From NCBI GenBank assembly GCA_034440575.1, contig JAOTOL010001205.1:108501-172500 (forward strand): a stretch of DNA of 64,000 bases, given 5' to 3'. Below, in pieces: positions 10,470 through 21,669 of this stretch. Made by a program: the position numbers and the translations under genes. The notes under the pieces are model-generated. The model saw only the letters and a program-made list of their open reading frames with translations, was not told the origin of the DNA and ran no database searches. How positions within the stretch are numbered: the first letter of the stretch is position 1; each line of letters opens with the position of its first letter. The DNA is from Imbricaverruca yamaguchii (Eukaryota > Arthropoda > Thecostraca > Neoverrucidae).

Positions 10470-10848
10470 GTCGTGATGAGATTTGGTGCTAGCCTGGCGA
10501 CAGGATGCGGCTGTAATGTGGTGCTGAGGTCTGGTGTAGCCTGGTGCTCAGGTCTGGCGTAGCCTGGTGCTCAGGTCTGGCATTGGCTGGTGATCAGGTT
10601 TGTCATTACTTAGTGACCAGCTCTGGTGTTGATCTGGTGGCCAGACTTGGTGCTGACCTGATCAGGTCCAGTACTGACCTAGTGGCCAGATCTGATGCTG
10701 ACCTTGTTGCCAGCGCTGGTGTTAGCTTGGCTATGAGGCCCAGTCCACCTGGTTGTTAGATCCGGTGCTAACCTGGTGATCAAGTTTGTTGCTGACCTGG
10801 TGACCAGCTCCGGTACTATCCTGGTGATCAGGTCTGTGGATAATTGGA
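10470..10848. repeat. Degenerate minisatellite (about 25-30 bp)
   Basis: Tandem variants of 'ctggtgatcaggtctggtgctgac' downstream of the TSC2 stop. Possibly transcribed as TSC2 3' UTR. The ORFs across it are low-complexity. Confidence 0.7.
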
Positions 10849-10857
10849 TTGAAGGAT

Positions 10858-11005
10858 GCAGCACTGGGCGACATGAGAGAGCTGCAGTGTCGAATGGGCA
10901 TTGAGAGGGTTGCAGCACTGGGCGACATCACAGAGCTGCAGTGCCGGGTGGGCTTTGAGAGGGCTGCAACTCTGGGCGACATCAGAGAGCTGCAGTACCG
11001 GGTCG
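10858..11005. repeat. 54-bp minisatellite, three copies
   Basis: Three units of the type GCAGCACTGGGCGACATC plus AGAGCTGCAGTGCCGGGTG. The length is divisible by three, so ORFs persist on both strands. I see no evidence that it is coding. Confidence 0.8.
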
Positions 11006-11232
11006 GTGTCCGTGATCCTCGCTACTCGGTTATGTCCGGTGTACTTGCTGTTGTTCCCCACGCGTGTGGACAGGGTTTGCGACGGGCATCGTGTCCGTCT
11101 TCTGCAGTCTGTTTTAACGAGTTGTGCTGACTCGTGTCGGGGAGGGGGCCCTTTTATAGGCTGTGGAGGGTGTGTGGATCTGTGTCTTTCTTCCCTCGTG
11201 TGGCAGTGGGTGCAAGGGATGTCTGCGTGCGA

Positions 11233-11755
11233 TGTGGAGCCGGGCAGGAGACGTCTCCCGGATGTATGCAGTGCGAAGGCGGGCGGTAGGCGTCTCCCAG
11301 ATGTCTGCGATGTGGAGCCGGAGATCAGGCGTCTCCCAGATGTCTGCGATGTAGAGCCGGAGATCAGGCGTCTCCCAGATGTCTGCGATGTGGCGCCGTA
11401 GAGCAGGCGTCTCCCAGATGTCTGCGATGTGGAGCCGGAGAGTAGGCGTCTCCCAGATGTCTGCGATGTGGAGCCGGAGAGCAGGCGTCTCCCAGATGTC
11501 TGCGATGTGGAGCCGGAGAGCAGGCGTCTCCCAGATGTCTGCGATGTGGCGCCGTAGAGCAGGCGTCTCCCAGATGTCCGCGATGTGGAGCTGGAGAGCA
11601 GGCGTCTCCCAGATGTCTGCGATGTGGCGCCGTAGAGCAGGCGTCTCCCAGATGTCTGCAATGTGGCGCCGTAGAGCAGGCGTCTCCCAGATGTCTGCGA
11701 TGTAGAGCCGGAGAACAGGCGTCTCCCAGATGTCTGCGATGTGGAGCCGAACGGT
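11233..11755. repeat. 39-bp minisatellite, about 13 copies
   Basis: Unit with core GCAGGCGTCTCCCAGATGTC plus TGCGATGTGGAGCCGGAG. The 39-bp period keeps all frames open and creates spurious 100-350-residue ORFs on both strands. Confidence 0.88.
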
Positions 11756-13489
11756 GGGCGTCTCCTGGATGGTCGCCGTATGTGTGTGCCAGGCGCCGTG
11801 GCCGGGTTTGTGATGAGCGGCTGTAGTTGGCGACACACTGCAGCCGGGGGAGAGGGGGGGGGGTGCAACCGGCCTCAGGGTTATTGATGCAGCGCGACAG
11901 TACAGTGGCCGGGCGGCGTGGTCAGGCCGTCTCCGAGGCAGCTAATCAGCGGTCACAGCGTGCCACTCCAGTCAGCTGACTGCGTGCAGTTGGCCGGCTT
12001 GACGTCACTGACAGAGTATGGAGTCGCCGTCCGCCCTCTGATGTCGATCTGTCGGGCCTGGTCGGCCGCGGTCAGGCTTGGAGAGGAAGTTGGCAGCCCA
12101 TCTGTGGCGCGAGGCATTTTCCTCCCGTTTGTGTGCGTCCTCTAACAGGTGTTCTGCCCGGATTGTCGACTACAGCGTCCCTCTGTGCAATGCATTTTGG
12201 TCCCGGCTCCCTCTCGCTGTCTTCTACATACAAGAACTCGCCTTGTGTGGATAATGTCGCCACTTACGTCGGTGCGGGTAGCAGGCCTATGGCCGTGTCA
12301 TCCTTGTGAGCTCAACTCTGCAATCGCAATCGTGCTGCGGAGGCTTTTTCGGTGGTGCTGGTACATGATGTCAACTCGCTCCCCTCCTCGGAGTGGACGA
12401 TAGTGTGAGCTCGGTATCGTCTCGATGTTGCAGCTTCCCACGCCTTTCCGCTGCTGTTGACAAATATGGCCTACTGTGGCCGGCTCGCATCGTGCGAAAA
12501 TCATGCTCCCGGTGATGTTAGGATTGTTTGGATGTAATGATCACGTCTACTATATTGTTGTAAGATGTTTTGGGCATCTCCCATGCGTGTTGTGCTACAA
12601 TAAACTAATCTAATTTGTATATGCTGACCTTACACCTCTGGAATACAGACTTTTTGTGGATTTAGGCTGTATGAACGAAGTGTAAATATTATTGTGTGAT
12701 GGTTGTACAACATCTGTTGTTTTTCAAGCTGCTTTGTCGCTTTTCCTTTTTTGTTATTCTTGTGGAAATCGGAAAATACGAGGAAAAAAGATCGTCCCAA
12801 GCGGAGACGAAGGCGAAGCTTTCACTACAAGTCGTAGGAAGGTACGATATTCGTATAAATTGTCACGAAATGCGTAGAAAATTCATAACGAGAAGCGAGG
12901 GTCGGTCGACTCGCCCATCTGCTCGTTCGCAGCATGAGTACATGGCAAGTGACATGTTTTCATCAATGAAGTAATTTCCTCACAATTATTTGGAATGCAT
13001 ATGATGGCCGATCGCTTTAGGTGAGATGCTGTCTTCAGTTTAATCGTGGTTTACCATAGGTCTGGTAGCTCCATTCAAATTATTATTCATACTGTCATCG
13101 ATGCCTGTCATAGACGGTGCAAGAGGTCAACATAAATATACCATCGAGGCGAGCTTTTGCAGAAGATGCAGCGAGTGCACATTTACGTCTCAGTTTGCGT
13201 GCGCGTTGAGGTGCTGAAATAGTTGGAACAGTCTTGCAGGCGGACAGATGCTATTGATGACGATATATATTCGCGATTATTCCACAAGATAATTAGCTTG
13301 ACAGGTGTGGGATTCGATAAATTATGTAGATTTTCTCCGTCCCGGCACTTGTTCTATTATCGGAAAGCACCGAGGAGTCTTCTATTCCAACAAAGTTATT
13401 GGTCGCCTACGCCGCATCTCACGCTGCTGCCGCCCGTTGATAAAACGTGGATTCTACGTGAAGGGAGGGGTGGGATTGTGGCTTTGCAA
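11756..13489. other. Intergenic, no gene recognised
   Basis: No exon with recognisable homology. A possible polyadenylation signal AATAAA occurs at about 12,599, followed by TA-rich sequence. It could end a long TSC2 transcript, but that is speculation. A 66-codon frame near 13,305 looks faintly protein-like but matched nothing I know. Confidence 0.4.
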
Positions 13490-13656
13490 CGCACACAGAA
13501 CCTGAGACCAAGGCGTCACATGCCTATCGCCCTAGCAGGAAGGGCAGACATTGCGGGCGATTGAACCCCGTACAAGACGCTCAGCAAGAATCCGGTTTAC
13601 AAGACGCCGTGCAAGACGCTCAGCTTAACCACCGAGCCACTGACGCCTCATCACAG
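13490..13656 (-). mobile_element. tRNA-derived SINE, type A, copy 3 (diverged)
   Basis: On the minus strand the copy reads an A box (CAGTGGCTCGGTGGTTAAGC), a B-box-like GGGGTTCAATCGCCCGCA and a CTGCCCTTCCTGC body start. An internal partial duplication of the 'cttgcacggcgtcttgta' segment sits in the head. Confidence 0.55.
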
Positions 13657-14289
13657 GACGGATTTGCTCATAACTGTTTTGTAAGTAAGCACGGTGTTTT
13701 GTAAACCGGATCATCTGCGTTCGATGGCACCGCAAGGTAGAATTAATTTATAAGTGGCAGGCATGGCGGGAGATGTGGTGGGTCGTGTTGTCTCTACCCC
13801 CGCCTCATGGCTTTGTGCCCTGTCCATACTAAGTGTCATTTTCCCTATTCAGTTTGAAAATACGTCCTGCATGTGAATACCTAGATTCTCCTGACTTCGT
13901 GAGAGACCTCCACCCCTGGTGGAACAAACCGATATATTTACATTCGATGCGAATTCGGTAGGGGCCTATGAGCGACATTGATCGGGGGCTCTGGTGCAAC
14001 TTTTCTGTGTTCTTCTGCAATTTGTCAAGCCCATCGAGTTTTTGGGATCCTAGCTGAATTTCCTCTGTGCCAAACGCAATTTGTCAGGACCTATTCGTAA
14101 TAGTTCGGGAGCCTGGATCTATTTTTTGTTTCCGGCATGGGTTCTTGGGGTCCGAGGCCACCAATTGTGGGCCCCGCTGCGACACTCCCTGGTGCGACTT
14201 AATTTTGTGTCCACGTGGTTGTTTTTTTGTGAGGGACCTGGCTCAATTGTTTCGTGGGGATAAAAAGGAAGTTTTTATATAATATTTTT

Positions 14290-15570
14290 AAATATTTACA
14301 TAAAAAAATTAAATTGAAAAGGGTCCTATTTTCAAGAAAGGAGAAAGAGGGAAAAGTTGAAAACTATAGGCCAATAAGTCTCACATCCCTAGTCTGCAAG
14401 GTACTCGAATCAATTATCAAGGATAGAATAGTTAGTTATCTGGAAGGTAGCAGATTGATTCAAGATACTCAACATGGATTTAGAAAAGGACGATCGTGTC
14501 TCACAAACCTCTTGGATTTTTGAACTTCGCCACAGAACAATTTGATCAGGGAAATCAGGTTGATGTAGCATATCTTGACTTTAGTAAGGCCTTTGACAAG
14601 GTACCCCATAAACGGTTAATGATACAGCTTCAGTCCCATGGTATTGCAGGTGCATCTTAAAATGGATAGAGTTGTGGCTTTCAGATAGACGCAAGAGTGA
14701 TGCTAATGGTCAAGTCATCATGGCAAAATGTTCTTAGTGGAGTCCCCCAGGGGTCAGTACTAGGCCATTACTGTTCATTATATTTGTAAATAACATTGAA
14801 GTGGCCTAAGCAGTAAAGTTTTGAAATTTGCAGATGATTTGAAGGTCTTTAGGGCAATAACAGGTCAGGATGGCATATCTCGCTGCAAAGACTTGACGAA
14901 CTTGTGAAGTGGTCCGAAGAATGGCAATGAAATTTAACTTTGATAAGTGCAAATCATGCTGTAGGTGGCATTGAAGGCTCCATACTTGATGGGTGGCCAA
15001 GTGCTATCAGTGACTCAACAGGGAGGATTTAGGTGTTATTCTAAACACAAATTGGGGGCATCAGAACAGACCAAGGAAGCCAGGAAGAAGGCACTGAGAA
15101 TGCTCGGGGCAATAAATAGGAATGTATCATCGAAGTGAGGAAGTGATCAGGAAGCTTTACTGTGCATACGTCAGGCCACATTTGGAATACTGCATCCAAG
15201 CTTGGTCTCCTAGCTATGAAAAGATTGTTGGCTTTTGAGAGAGTACAAAGAGGGCTACAAAATGGTTAATGGCATAAGCAACCTGGCATATGAGGAAGAT
15301 TGAAGAAATTGATATGTTTTCTTAGATATGAAGGCTGAAGGAGATCTCATCGGGTCTTTAAATTTGTCATGGTCTGGGAGGGGATACCTTGGGGAAATGT
15401 TTGAATTTAACAGAATGATGCAATTAGAGGTCATAAATTCAAATTAAAATTAACCACAGCGAACAAGGTTAGGCAACTTCTTCCCAACAGGGTAGTGGAA
15501 CACTGGACCAGCTGCCAGAAAACATCGTCGTGCGAACATTGAACATCTTTAAAAACAGCATGACAATCAT
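14290..15570 (+). mobile_element. CR1/jockey-group LINE remnant (reverse transcriptase)
   Basis: Broken reverse-transcriptase coding on the plus strand: VENYRPISLTSLVCKVLE, QHGFRKGRSCLTNLLDF, then in shifted frames LDFSKAFDKVPHKRLM, GVPQGSVLGPLLFI and KFADDLKVFR. Multiple stops and frameshifts make it a dead fragment. The last 0.7 kb is homologous to the inverted copy at 17.8-18.7 kb. Confidence 0.82.
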
Positions 15571-17190
15571 TATAAGAATAGGGGCTTGCTTTTCAGTATT
15601 ACAGGGGGTTGGAGGTTTTGGGGGAATTCAGTGTACAGAGTGCAACCAGGCCCTTGCTCAGATTACACTGATCTAGTTGCGGCCATGTGTAGACGTGAAT
15701 ATTATTGGAAGGAAATAATGCATGAAGGCAACGTGTGGGCCGAATCGGATTGCGGCAGTGGGCATGCTGAATGCCATGCTAAAGGTTGACATTCGTGTTG
15801 GGAACACGGCCAACATTTGATGGAAGTATGTTCACAAAAGTGTGCAGCTACACCCCTGCAGGTTACCCACATTTACTGGGAGACAACATTTTAGTGATAG
15901 TGCCTATACACTCCCGCCACCTGTTGACGAAGACACCAACACAGGAGAAGGGTTTCGTCACAATGATATCACCAGCTCCTCTAGCGGACTGTTTTTTAGC
16001 TTTGTGATGCTTTTGGATGAACTAAGATGGATCTTATGGAGTCGTCATTTTTTGGGGCAGCTTTGAAAGTTGTCATCTTTGGAGGTTATTATTTGAAGCT
16101 TGTTACTGCACCGTGCGTGCTGCATTAATGCTTTTCTGTTCTGAAAAAATATACCTGTGAACCAAGCGATGCAAAGCATTCTTATTATACGTCATAAATA
16201 GAGGGATTTTGAGCAAACGTTGAGCGAACAGCCAAGTTCGTTTCGGTATAAACACAAGAGCTTGGCTTGCAGCGTGCATGTGCCGGGAAGGGGTTTGGAG
16301 GAGGCTGTGTGCTGCTGTTCTATTTTTTACATTACCTTTTTTGCATTTATGACATAGGCATCTCCCAAGATAGGTACATACTCAGGTGTATGTTGCAGGG
16401 TTAGATTTGGTAGCCGTAAGTGAAATAACCAGCATTTTTGTGAGTGCCGTTCTGTGTGCTTCTATTGATATCCTTGTTACCACATTTGTGTCGGGAGTAC
16501 CTAGGGTTTTACAGAAGATTTTGTGCTGTTGCCAGATCACTCATTATCTGTGATGGAGTGACCCAACATAAGATGATAAATATGGAGATCAGGGGAAACG
16601 TTTATTTTGTGAGTATTTTGTTAATGATGCTTTTTGATGAGAGAGAAAATGGAAGACCACTTATTTTCTTTGCAAATGATTACTTTTCAGCTCATGGCAG
16701 GTGATACAATTGGTGATGTCATAAATGCATGAACACAAGTGCATGGAGTGTTGAATTTCTTCTATATCACATCTGACACACCAGGTTCAGATAATTATAT
16801 GAGATGGGCTATATTTGCAGTGAAGATTATGATTGTGAACATATTTACCAACTGAAAAGTAATCATTTACAGAGAAAATAAGTGGTGGCATTGTCTTACA
16901 CCAGAAAGCATGGCATTAAACAAATAACAAATCAGCATTTACCTTGATCTCCATATTTACCAATAAAACCCATACCCATACCCATAAAATAATGTTAAGT
17001 AGAAAATACAGATGAATAGCAGTTCAAATGATACCTGTTTCATGTAGAATATTTTATTTTACTGAATGGATGGAGAGCTCAAAGGAAAAATATTTAGTAG
17101 CATGAACCACTACAATTAACTTTCAGTCTAAGCTACCAAGCTGCAACTTTACTTATCTCTAGTTTGACTGACAGGTAGATATCTGGCTGC
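15571..17190. other. AT-rich intergenic, nothing recognised
   Basis: No motif-bearing ORF, tRNA or clear repeat could be identified by eye. Confidence 0.4.
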
Positions 17191-17200
17191 ACATGTTATG

Positions 17201-17218
17201 TATGTATATATATATATA

Positions 17219-17266
<48 letters not shown>
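17201..17266. repeat. (TA)n microsatellite
   Basis: Nearly pure TA dinucleotides. Confidence 0.95.
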
Positions 17267-17269
<3 letters not shown>

Positions 17270-17329
17270 CCCGTGACTATGTTTCTTTGTGTTCTGCTCC
17301 ATTCTTGCCTAACACTTCTTTGGACCATT

Positions 17330-17800
17330 TTAAGATGCTCTGTGACAAGTGTTTTAAAACTGAACATTGTTAAGGTGGTTTCATGCACATCATATGGTGC
17401 TGACAGATGCACATTGCTGCTCTTATAAAGATCTTTAATCCATTTAAAGCTTGACTATGCATGCTTTGTGTATGATTTTGAATGTGCAAAAACCAAGCAA
17501 ATGCTGGCCACAGTACACCACACTTTGTTATGTATTGTTATCTGTGCATTTCACACTTCACCCACTGGTGAGTTTTGGTGGAAGCAATGAGCCAAGCCTT
17601 GCTATGCATCTCAAATTATTTGGGATGCATTATGCATGAAAGCTGTGCCAGTTCCCTGAACACCTGAGGTATTTGGTCATGTTCTTCCAAGTTATCCTTG
17701 CTCTGTTCAGAGGAAGATAACAAGAGACAAGAGACATCAAGAGACCTTTATGTGTGAGGATCCACAAGCTTTTTGAGAACAGTGGCATGCAAATGAGTGT
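17330..17800 (+). pseudogene. I-type LINE remnant, reverse-transcriptase thumb part
   Basis: Degenerate plus-strand coding parallels the thumb of the 748-4641 element. For example, SYGADRCTLLLL and LDYACFVYD align with YGADRASLLLL and LDYACFIYD. The matching RNase H part resumes at 18,720, so the two halves were split by a CR1-like insertion. Confidence 0.7.
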
Positions 17801-17819
17801 TGCATGTGGATAATTTTTT

Positions 17820-18715
17820 TAAATAATATTATTAAAAGACATAAAGACATAAAAGATTAGTGCAACTATGAGCCACAAGGGCCCTTCTTGGTTGCACTCT
17901 GTACCCTCAACCAGTTACCCACCAAATCTATCAATCAGCCTCCCAGTAATACTTAAAAGCAAACCCTCAATTCTTCTAATGATTGTCTATGCTGTTTTTA
18001 AAGATGTTCAATGTGCTGCTACTGACAATGGTTTCTGGCAGCTGGTTCCAGTGTTCTACTACCCTGTTGGTGAAAAAAATCTGTCTTAACCTTGTTCTGC
18101 AGTGGTTAACTTTAATTTTGAATTTATGACCTATAATTGCATCATTTCTTAAAAATTCAAACATTTCCCCAAGATATCCCCTATCTAGACCATGGACAAG
18201 TTTAAAGACCTAGATGAGATCTCCTCTCAGCCTTCTATATCTAAGTAAAAACGTATTCAATTTCTTTAATCTTTCCTCATATGCCAGGTTGCTTATACCA
18301 TTGACTATTTTTGTAACCCTCTTGTACTCTCTCTCTCTCTCTCTCTCTATAAAAGCCAACAATCTTTTTCATAGCTAGGAGACCAAGCTTGGATGCAGTA
18401 TTCCAAATGTGGCCTGACATATGCACAGTAAAGCTTCCTGATGACTTCCTCACTTCTGTATGATACATTACTATTTATTGCCCCAAGCATTCTGTGGTTC
18501 TTCCTGGCTTCCTAGGTCTGTTCTGATGCCCCAATTTTGTGTTTAGAATAACACCTGAATCCTTCTCCTGTTGAGTCACTGATAGCACTTGACCACCCAT
18601 CAAGTATGGAGCCTTCATATGCTGCTTATCTACATGCATGATTTTGCACTTATCAAAATTAAATTTCATTTGCCATTCTTTGGACCACTTGTGACAAACA
18701 CTGCAACTCAAATAT
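17820..18715 (-). mobile_element. CR1/jockey-group LINE fragment nested in the I-type LINE
   Basis: Minus-strand coding with KWSKEWQMKFNFDKCKIMHV and SVTQQEKDSGVI, followed by a broken C-terminal region homologous to 14.9-15.57 kb. It is 5'-truncated within the reverse transcriptase. It lies between the thumb and RNase H halves of an I-type LINE. An internal (TC)n run is at 18,330. Confidence 0.75.
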
Positions 18716-18902
18716 TTTTGTTTCTGGCAAATGCATTGGTCTACACATCAGAGTTGGTTGCAATCAACGAAGCTCTGTGTTTATTGAGATTGGACATGAT
18801 GCACTGCATGTGATATACAGTGACCCTCAGCAGCCTATTGAAACTAAGAGAGTTTTACCCACAACACCCAGTAGCACAAGACATTTTGTCTACATTGTTC
18901 AA
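18547..18902 (+). repeat. 356-bp direct duplication, copy 1
   Basis: Identical by eye to 19049-19404. It spans the junction between the CR1-like fragment and the RNase H remnant. A GC-rich 146-bp stretch with no counterpart nearby separates the copies. Confidence 0.85.
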
Positions 18903-19968
18903 GCATGGCGAAAAGCAAAGGGCTAAGAAAACGCAAGGTTTAAGAGCATTACAGGCGACGAGCGGACACGGGCAACCAGGCAGCGCAGCGACGGAGCTGA
19001 CGAGGGGACAGAAGCCGGCCGGGCGACCAGGGGAGAGGGCGGCGAGTCAATAACACCTGAATCCTTCTCCTGTTGAGTCACTGATAGCACTTGACCACCC
19101 ATCAAGTATGGAGCCTTCATATGCTGCTTATCTACATGCATGATTTTGCACTTATCAAAATTAAATTTCATTTGCCATTCTTTGGACCACTTGTGACAAA
19201 CACTGCAACTCAAATATTTTTGTTTCTGGCAAATGCATTGGTCTACACATCAGAGTTGGTTGCAATCAACGAAGCTCTGTGTTTATTGAGATTGGACATG
19301 ATGCACTGCATGTGATATACAGTGACCCTCAGCAGCCTATTGAAACTAAGAGAGTTTTACCCACAACACCCAGTAGCACAAGACATTTTGTCTACATTGT
19401 TCAACATGACAGGCAAAAATGTAGTATTCTGTTGGCTCCCAAGCCACGTGGGAATCTGCGGAAATAAGGCTGAGGATGCTGCAGCTGCAGCAAAGTGCAC
19501 CACTCAAGGTTCGCGCACTCGACGTTTTCTCCCTGTGGGGGACTTTTTCCCAGACATTAAGAGTTCCATTATAATAAGCAAATGGGAAGCCAACTGGATG
19601 TGCATGACTGATAATGAGTTGAGGGAAGTTTAGCGTCCTCTCGGTGAGTGGCCATCATCACATAATATTATACGCAATGAAGTGGTATTATGCAGTCTAT
19701 GAATAGCCCACACATGCTGCGCCCACCGTTACCTTCGGCGTGGTGACGGAAGCCATTGTGTCAAAGGTGCCATGCTTTCTTGTCAGTACAAGACATATTG
19801 GTTGCGTGTCCCGGACTTGCGCAAGTGCGGAGATGTCACTTCGGGCGCATTACACTTAATCGGTTTCGCCTTTAAAAACTTGATATGAATTACGAACTTA
19901 TGGACGCTGCATGACCTGTGCAGTCGATGCACCCCTAAACCCAACTAAATAACTAACTAACTGACAGA
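18716..19968 (+). pseudogene. I-type LINE remnant, RNase H part and 3' end
   Basis: Encodes YTSELVAINEALCLL, TLSSLLKLREFYPQHP and CWLPSHVGICGNKAEDAAA, a relative of the RNase H of the 5' LINE. It ends with a decayed terminal hairpin and an AACTAACTAACTGAC tail near 19,950. It contains a 356-bp duplication (see separate entries). Confidence 0.75.
19049..19404 (+). repeat. 356-bp direct duplication, copy 2
   Basis: Identical by eye to 18547-18902, offset 502 bp. Only this copy continues into the rest of the RNase H coding region. Confidence 0.85.
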
Positions 19969-20242
19969 ACGATATTCTAGCTACAATGCCGAGTGTGCTA
20001 TTTCCCTTGGGTTGTGATAATTAACCACATTCATATGCTGGGAAAGTCTTTCCTTGGACCTCCGGCAGTGGGTACTTTATGTTTCTGTGCCTGGTACTGG
20101 TACAGCTGCCTCTTTGCTGTTTTTGTGAGATTGCTTTGATGAAGCCATCACTCCCTTCAGGTTATATTGGCTGAAGACTTTGTAGGCGATTTGTTCTTTG
20201 TGCCAATAATTTTCTCATTTTCCAGCCTGAGCACCTCTCTAA

Positions 20243-20695
20243 ATGGATGCGGCCGCTTCAGGATCTGTAGATTCTGCACCTCTCCCAACGGCTGCAGCCG
20301 CTTCAGAGTCCGTGGACTCGGCACCTCTTGCAATGGATGCGGCCACTTCAGCGTCCGTGGACTCGGCACCTCTTGCAATGGATGCAGCCGCTTCAGAGTT
20401 CGTGGACCGGGCACCTCTTGCAACAGATGCAGCCGCTTCAGAGTCCGTGGACTCGGCACCTCTTGCAATGGATGCAGCCGCTTCAGAGTCCGTGGACCGG
20501 GCACCTCTTGCAACAGATTCAGCCGCTTCAGAGTCCGTGGACTCGGCATCTCTTGCAATGGATGCAGCCGCTTCAGCGTCCGTGGACTCGGCACCTCTAT
20601 CAGTGGATGCAGCCGACTCGGCATCTGTAGGCTCTGCACCTCTCTCAATGGATCTGGCCGACTCGGCGTCTGTAGACTCCGCACCTCTGGTGATG
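20243..20695. repeat. 45-bp minisatellite, about 10 copies
   Basis: Unit with core GCAGCCGCTTCAGAGTCCG plus TGGACTCGGCACCTCTTGCA. Divergence increases toward the right end. Confidence 0.88.
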
Positions 20696-20857
20696 GATCT
20701 GTCCGACGCGACCAATGCGCCACCGGTGACCACTTTTGCAAGCCTGTCGTCGGTGCGCCGCCGTGGCGTAAGCCGCAGTGCCGCCACAAGTGAGCGGTAC
20801 GTCTTGGGAGCATGGTGCTTTACCTTGAGTGGATGGGTAGCTCGCGGGGACGAGTAG
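20243..20857 (+). CDS. Possible repeat-protein exon (15-residue repeats)
   Basis: A 204-codon frame starting ATG directly after a TAA. It contains about ten 15-residue repeats of the type MDAAASESVDSAPLA from a 45-bp minisatellite, then a non-repetitive tail. The last 13 bp before the SINE at 20845 belong to its target duplication, so the end of the frame is insertion-derived. A possible donor (CACAAGTGAGC) at about 20,788 would remove it. Acidic, Ala/Ser-rich composition fits a low-complexity coding exon, but the 45-bp period keeps all frames open and the other frames are equally long. I do not recognise a family. It lies 0.6 kb upstream of SNAPC1. Confidence 0.3.
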   Translation: MDAAASGSVDSAPLPTAAAASESVDSAPLAMDAATSASVDSAPLAMDAAASEFVDRAPLATDAAASESVDSAPLAMDAAASESVDRAPLATDSAASESVDSASLAMDAAASASVDSAPLSVDAADSASVGSAPLSMDLADSASVDSAPLVMDLSDATNAPPVTTFASLSSVRRRGVSRSAATSERYVLGAWCFTLSGWVARGDE

Positions 20858-21011
20858 TCTATGGGTAAGTTACCCGTCTCACGATCGAAATATTGTGGGT
20901 TCGCGTCTCATCTGATGCCACTCTTCGCCCGCGACCAATCGGCGTGAGAGATTGGTGACGCTATATGACTCAACGGTCGACGTGTCGTAAAACCAATAAC
21001 CACCATCACCA
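20845..21011 (+). mobile_element. tRNA-derived SINE, type B, copy 1 (167 bp)
   Basis: Flanked by a 13-bp direct repeat GATGGGTAGCTCG (20832-20844 and 21012-21024). The head has an A box (AGTAGTCTATGGGTAAGTT) and B box GTGGGTTCGCGTCTC. The tail ends in ACCAATAACCACCATCACC. A second copy of the same 167-bp length is inverted at 43242-43408. Confidence 0.82.
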
Positions 21012-21466
21012 GATGGGTAGCTCGTACATAAGCTATGGCTCTATTATACAGTTATTACACAGTATTAGGGATTGACAGTTAAGTTGCTTATGAAATAGTT
21101 GCCATGTTGTTGCTCGAAGGCGCCCTAGAGTTGAGCTAATTGCAAGATTTTGACCTTTGACACTGTGTAGCTATTAGCATGTGCCCATCTGGATTATTTA
21201 TATACCATGTTCCACTGTTAAGCTTTGGTGAACTGAAATGGTAAGGTTTATTGGTTGCTTTGCTACCACAATCCATGCCCCAGAAAAAGATCACTGCCTA
21301 CCTCTGATACTTTCTCCACATACAGGTTGAAATTCACTGAGCCTCCTTAAGGAGGTGAGGGGTAAATGCATCCCATTGCAGGAAAAACATCCGAGACATC
21401 TTCGAATCTTGTGGTTTGAACCACCTTCTTCACAATTACCTATATATTTTCTTCCAGTGACGTTTG

Positions 21467-21669
21467 ATGTACTTTGGCAGGTCTCGGCCTGCTGTGGAAG
21501 AGGCTGTGGAAGAGGACGTCACGCTTGGAAGACGCGAGAAGCACAACATTGTTAATGGTGTGAAAGAGGACTGCAATGCTCTTCTGGACCTTTTCTGCTC
21601 GAGAAACACGGCGCGCTTTGAGGATTTCGCTGAATGCTGGAGGGAAATGCTCTTCTCGCATGTGCTCAG
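21467..21669 (+). CDS. SNAPC1: SNAPC1 exon 1
   Basis: From ATG at 21467 to CTCAG before GTGAGC, ending in phase 2. The region DCNALLDLFCSRNTARFEDF matches the SNAP43 N-terminus (Cys-x-Ala-Leu-Leu ... RFEDF). The preceding 45 codons have no counterpart I recognise, so the true start may differ. Confidence 0.75.

Noticed and set aside
11100..11870. 240-346-residue ORFs with SGRRLLYGATSQT- or ADIWETPALRLHI-type repeats
   Set aside because: Read through a 39-bp array whose period is a multiple of three, so several frames are open by chance.
13223..13564. Possible exon (NYVDFLRPGTCSIIGKHRG)
   Set aside because: Looks faintly protein-like but no family recognised, no convincing splice sites, and it runs into a SINE.
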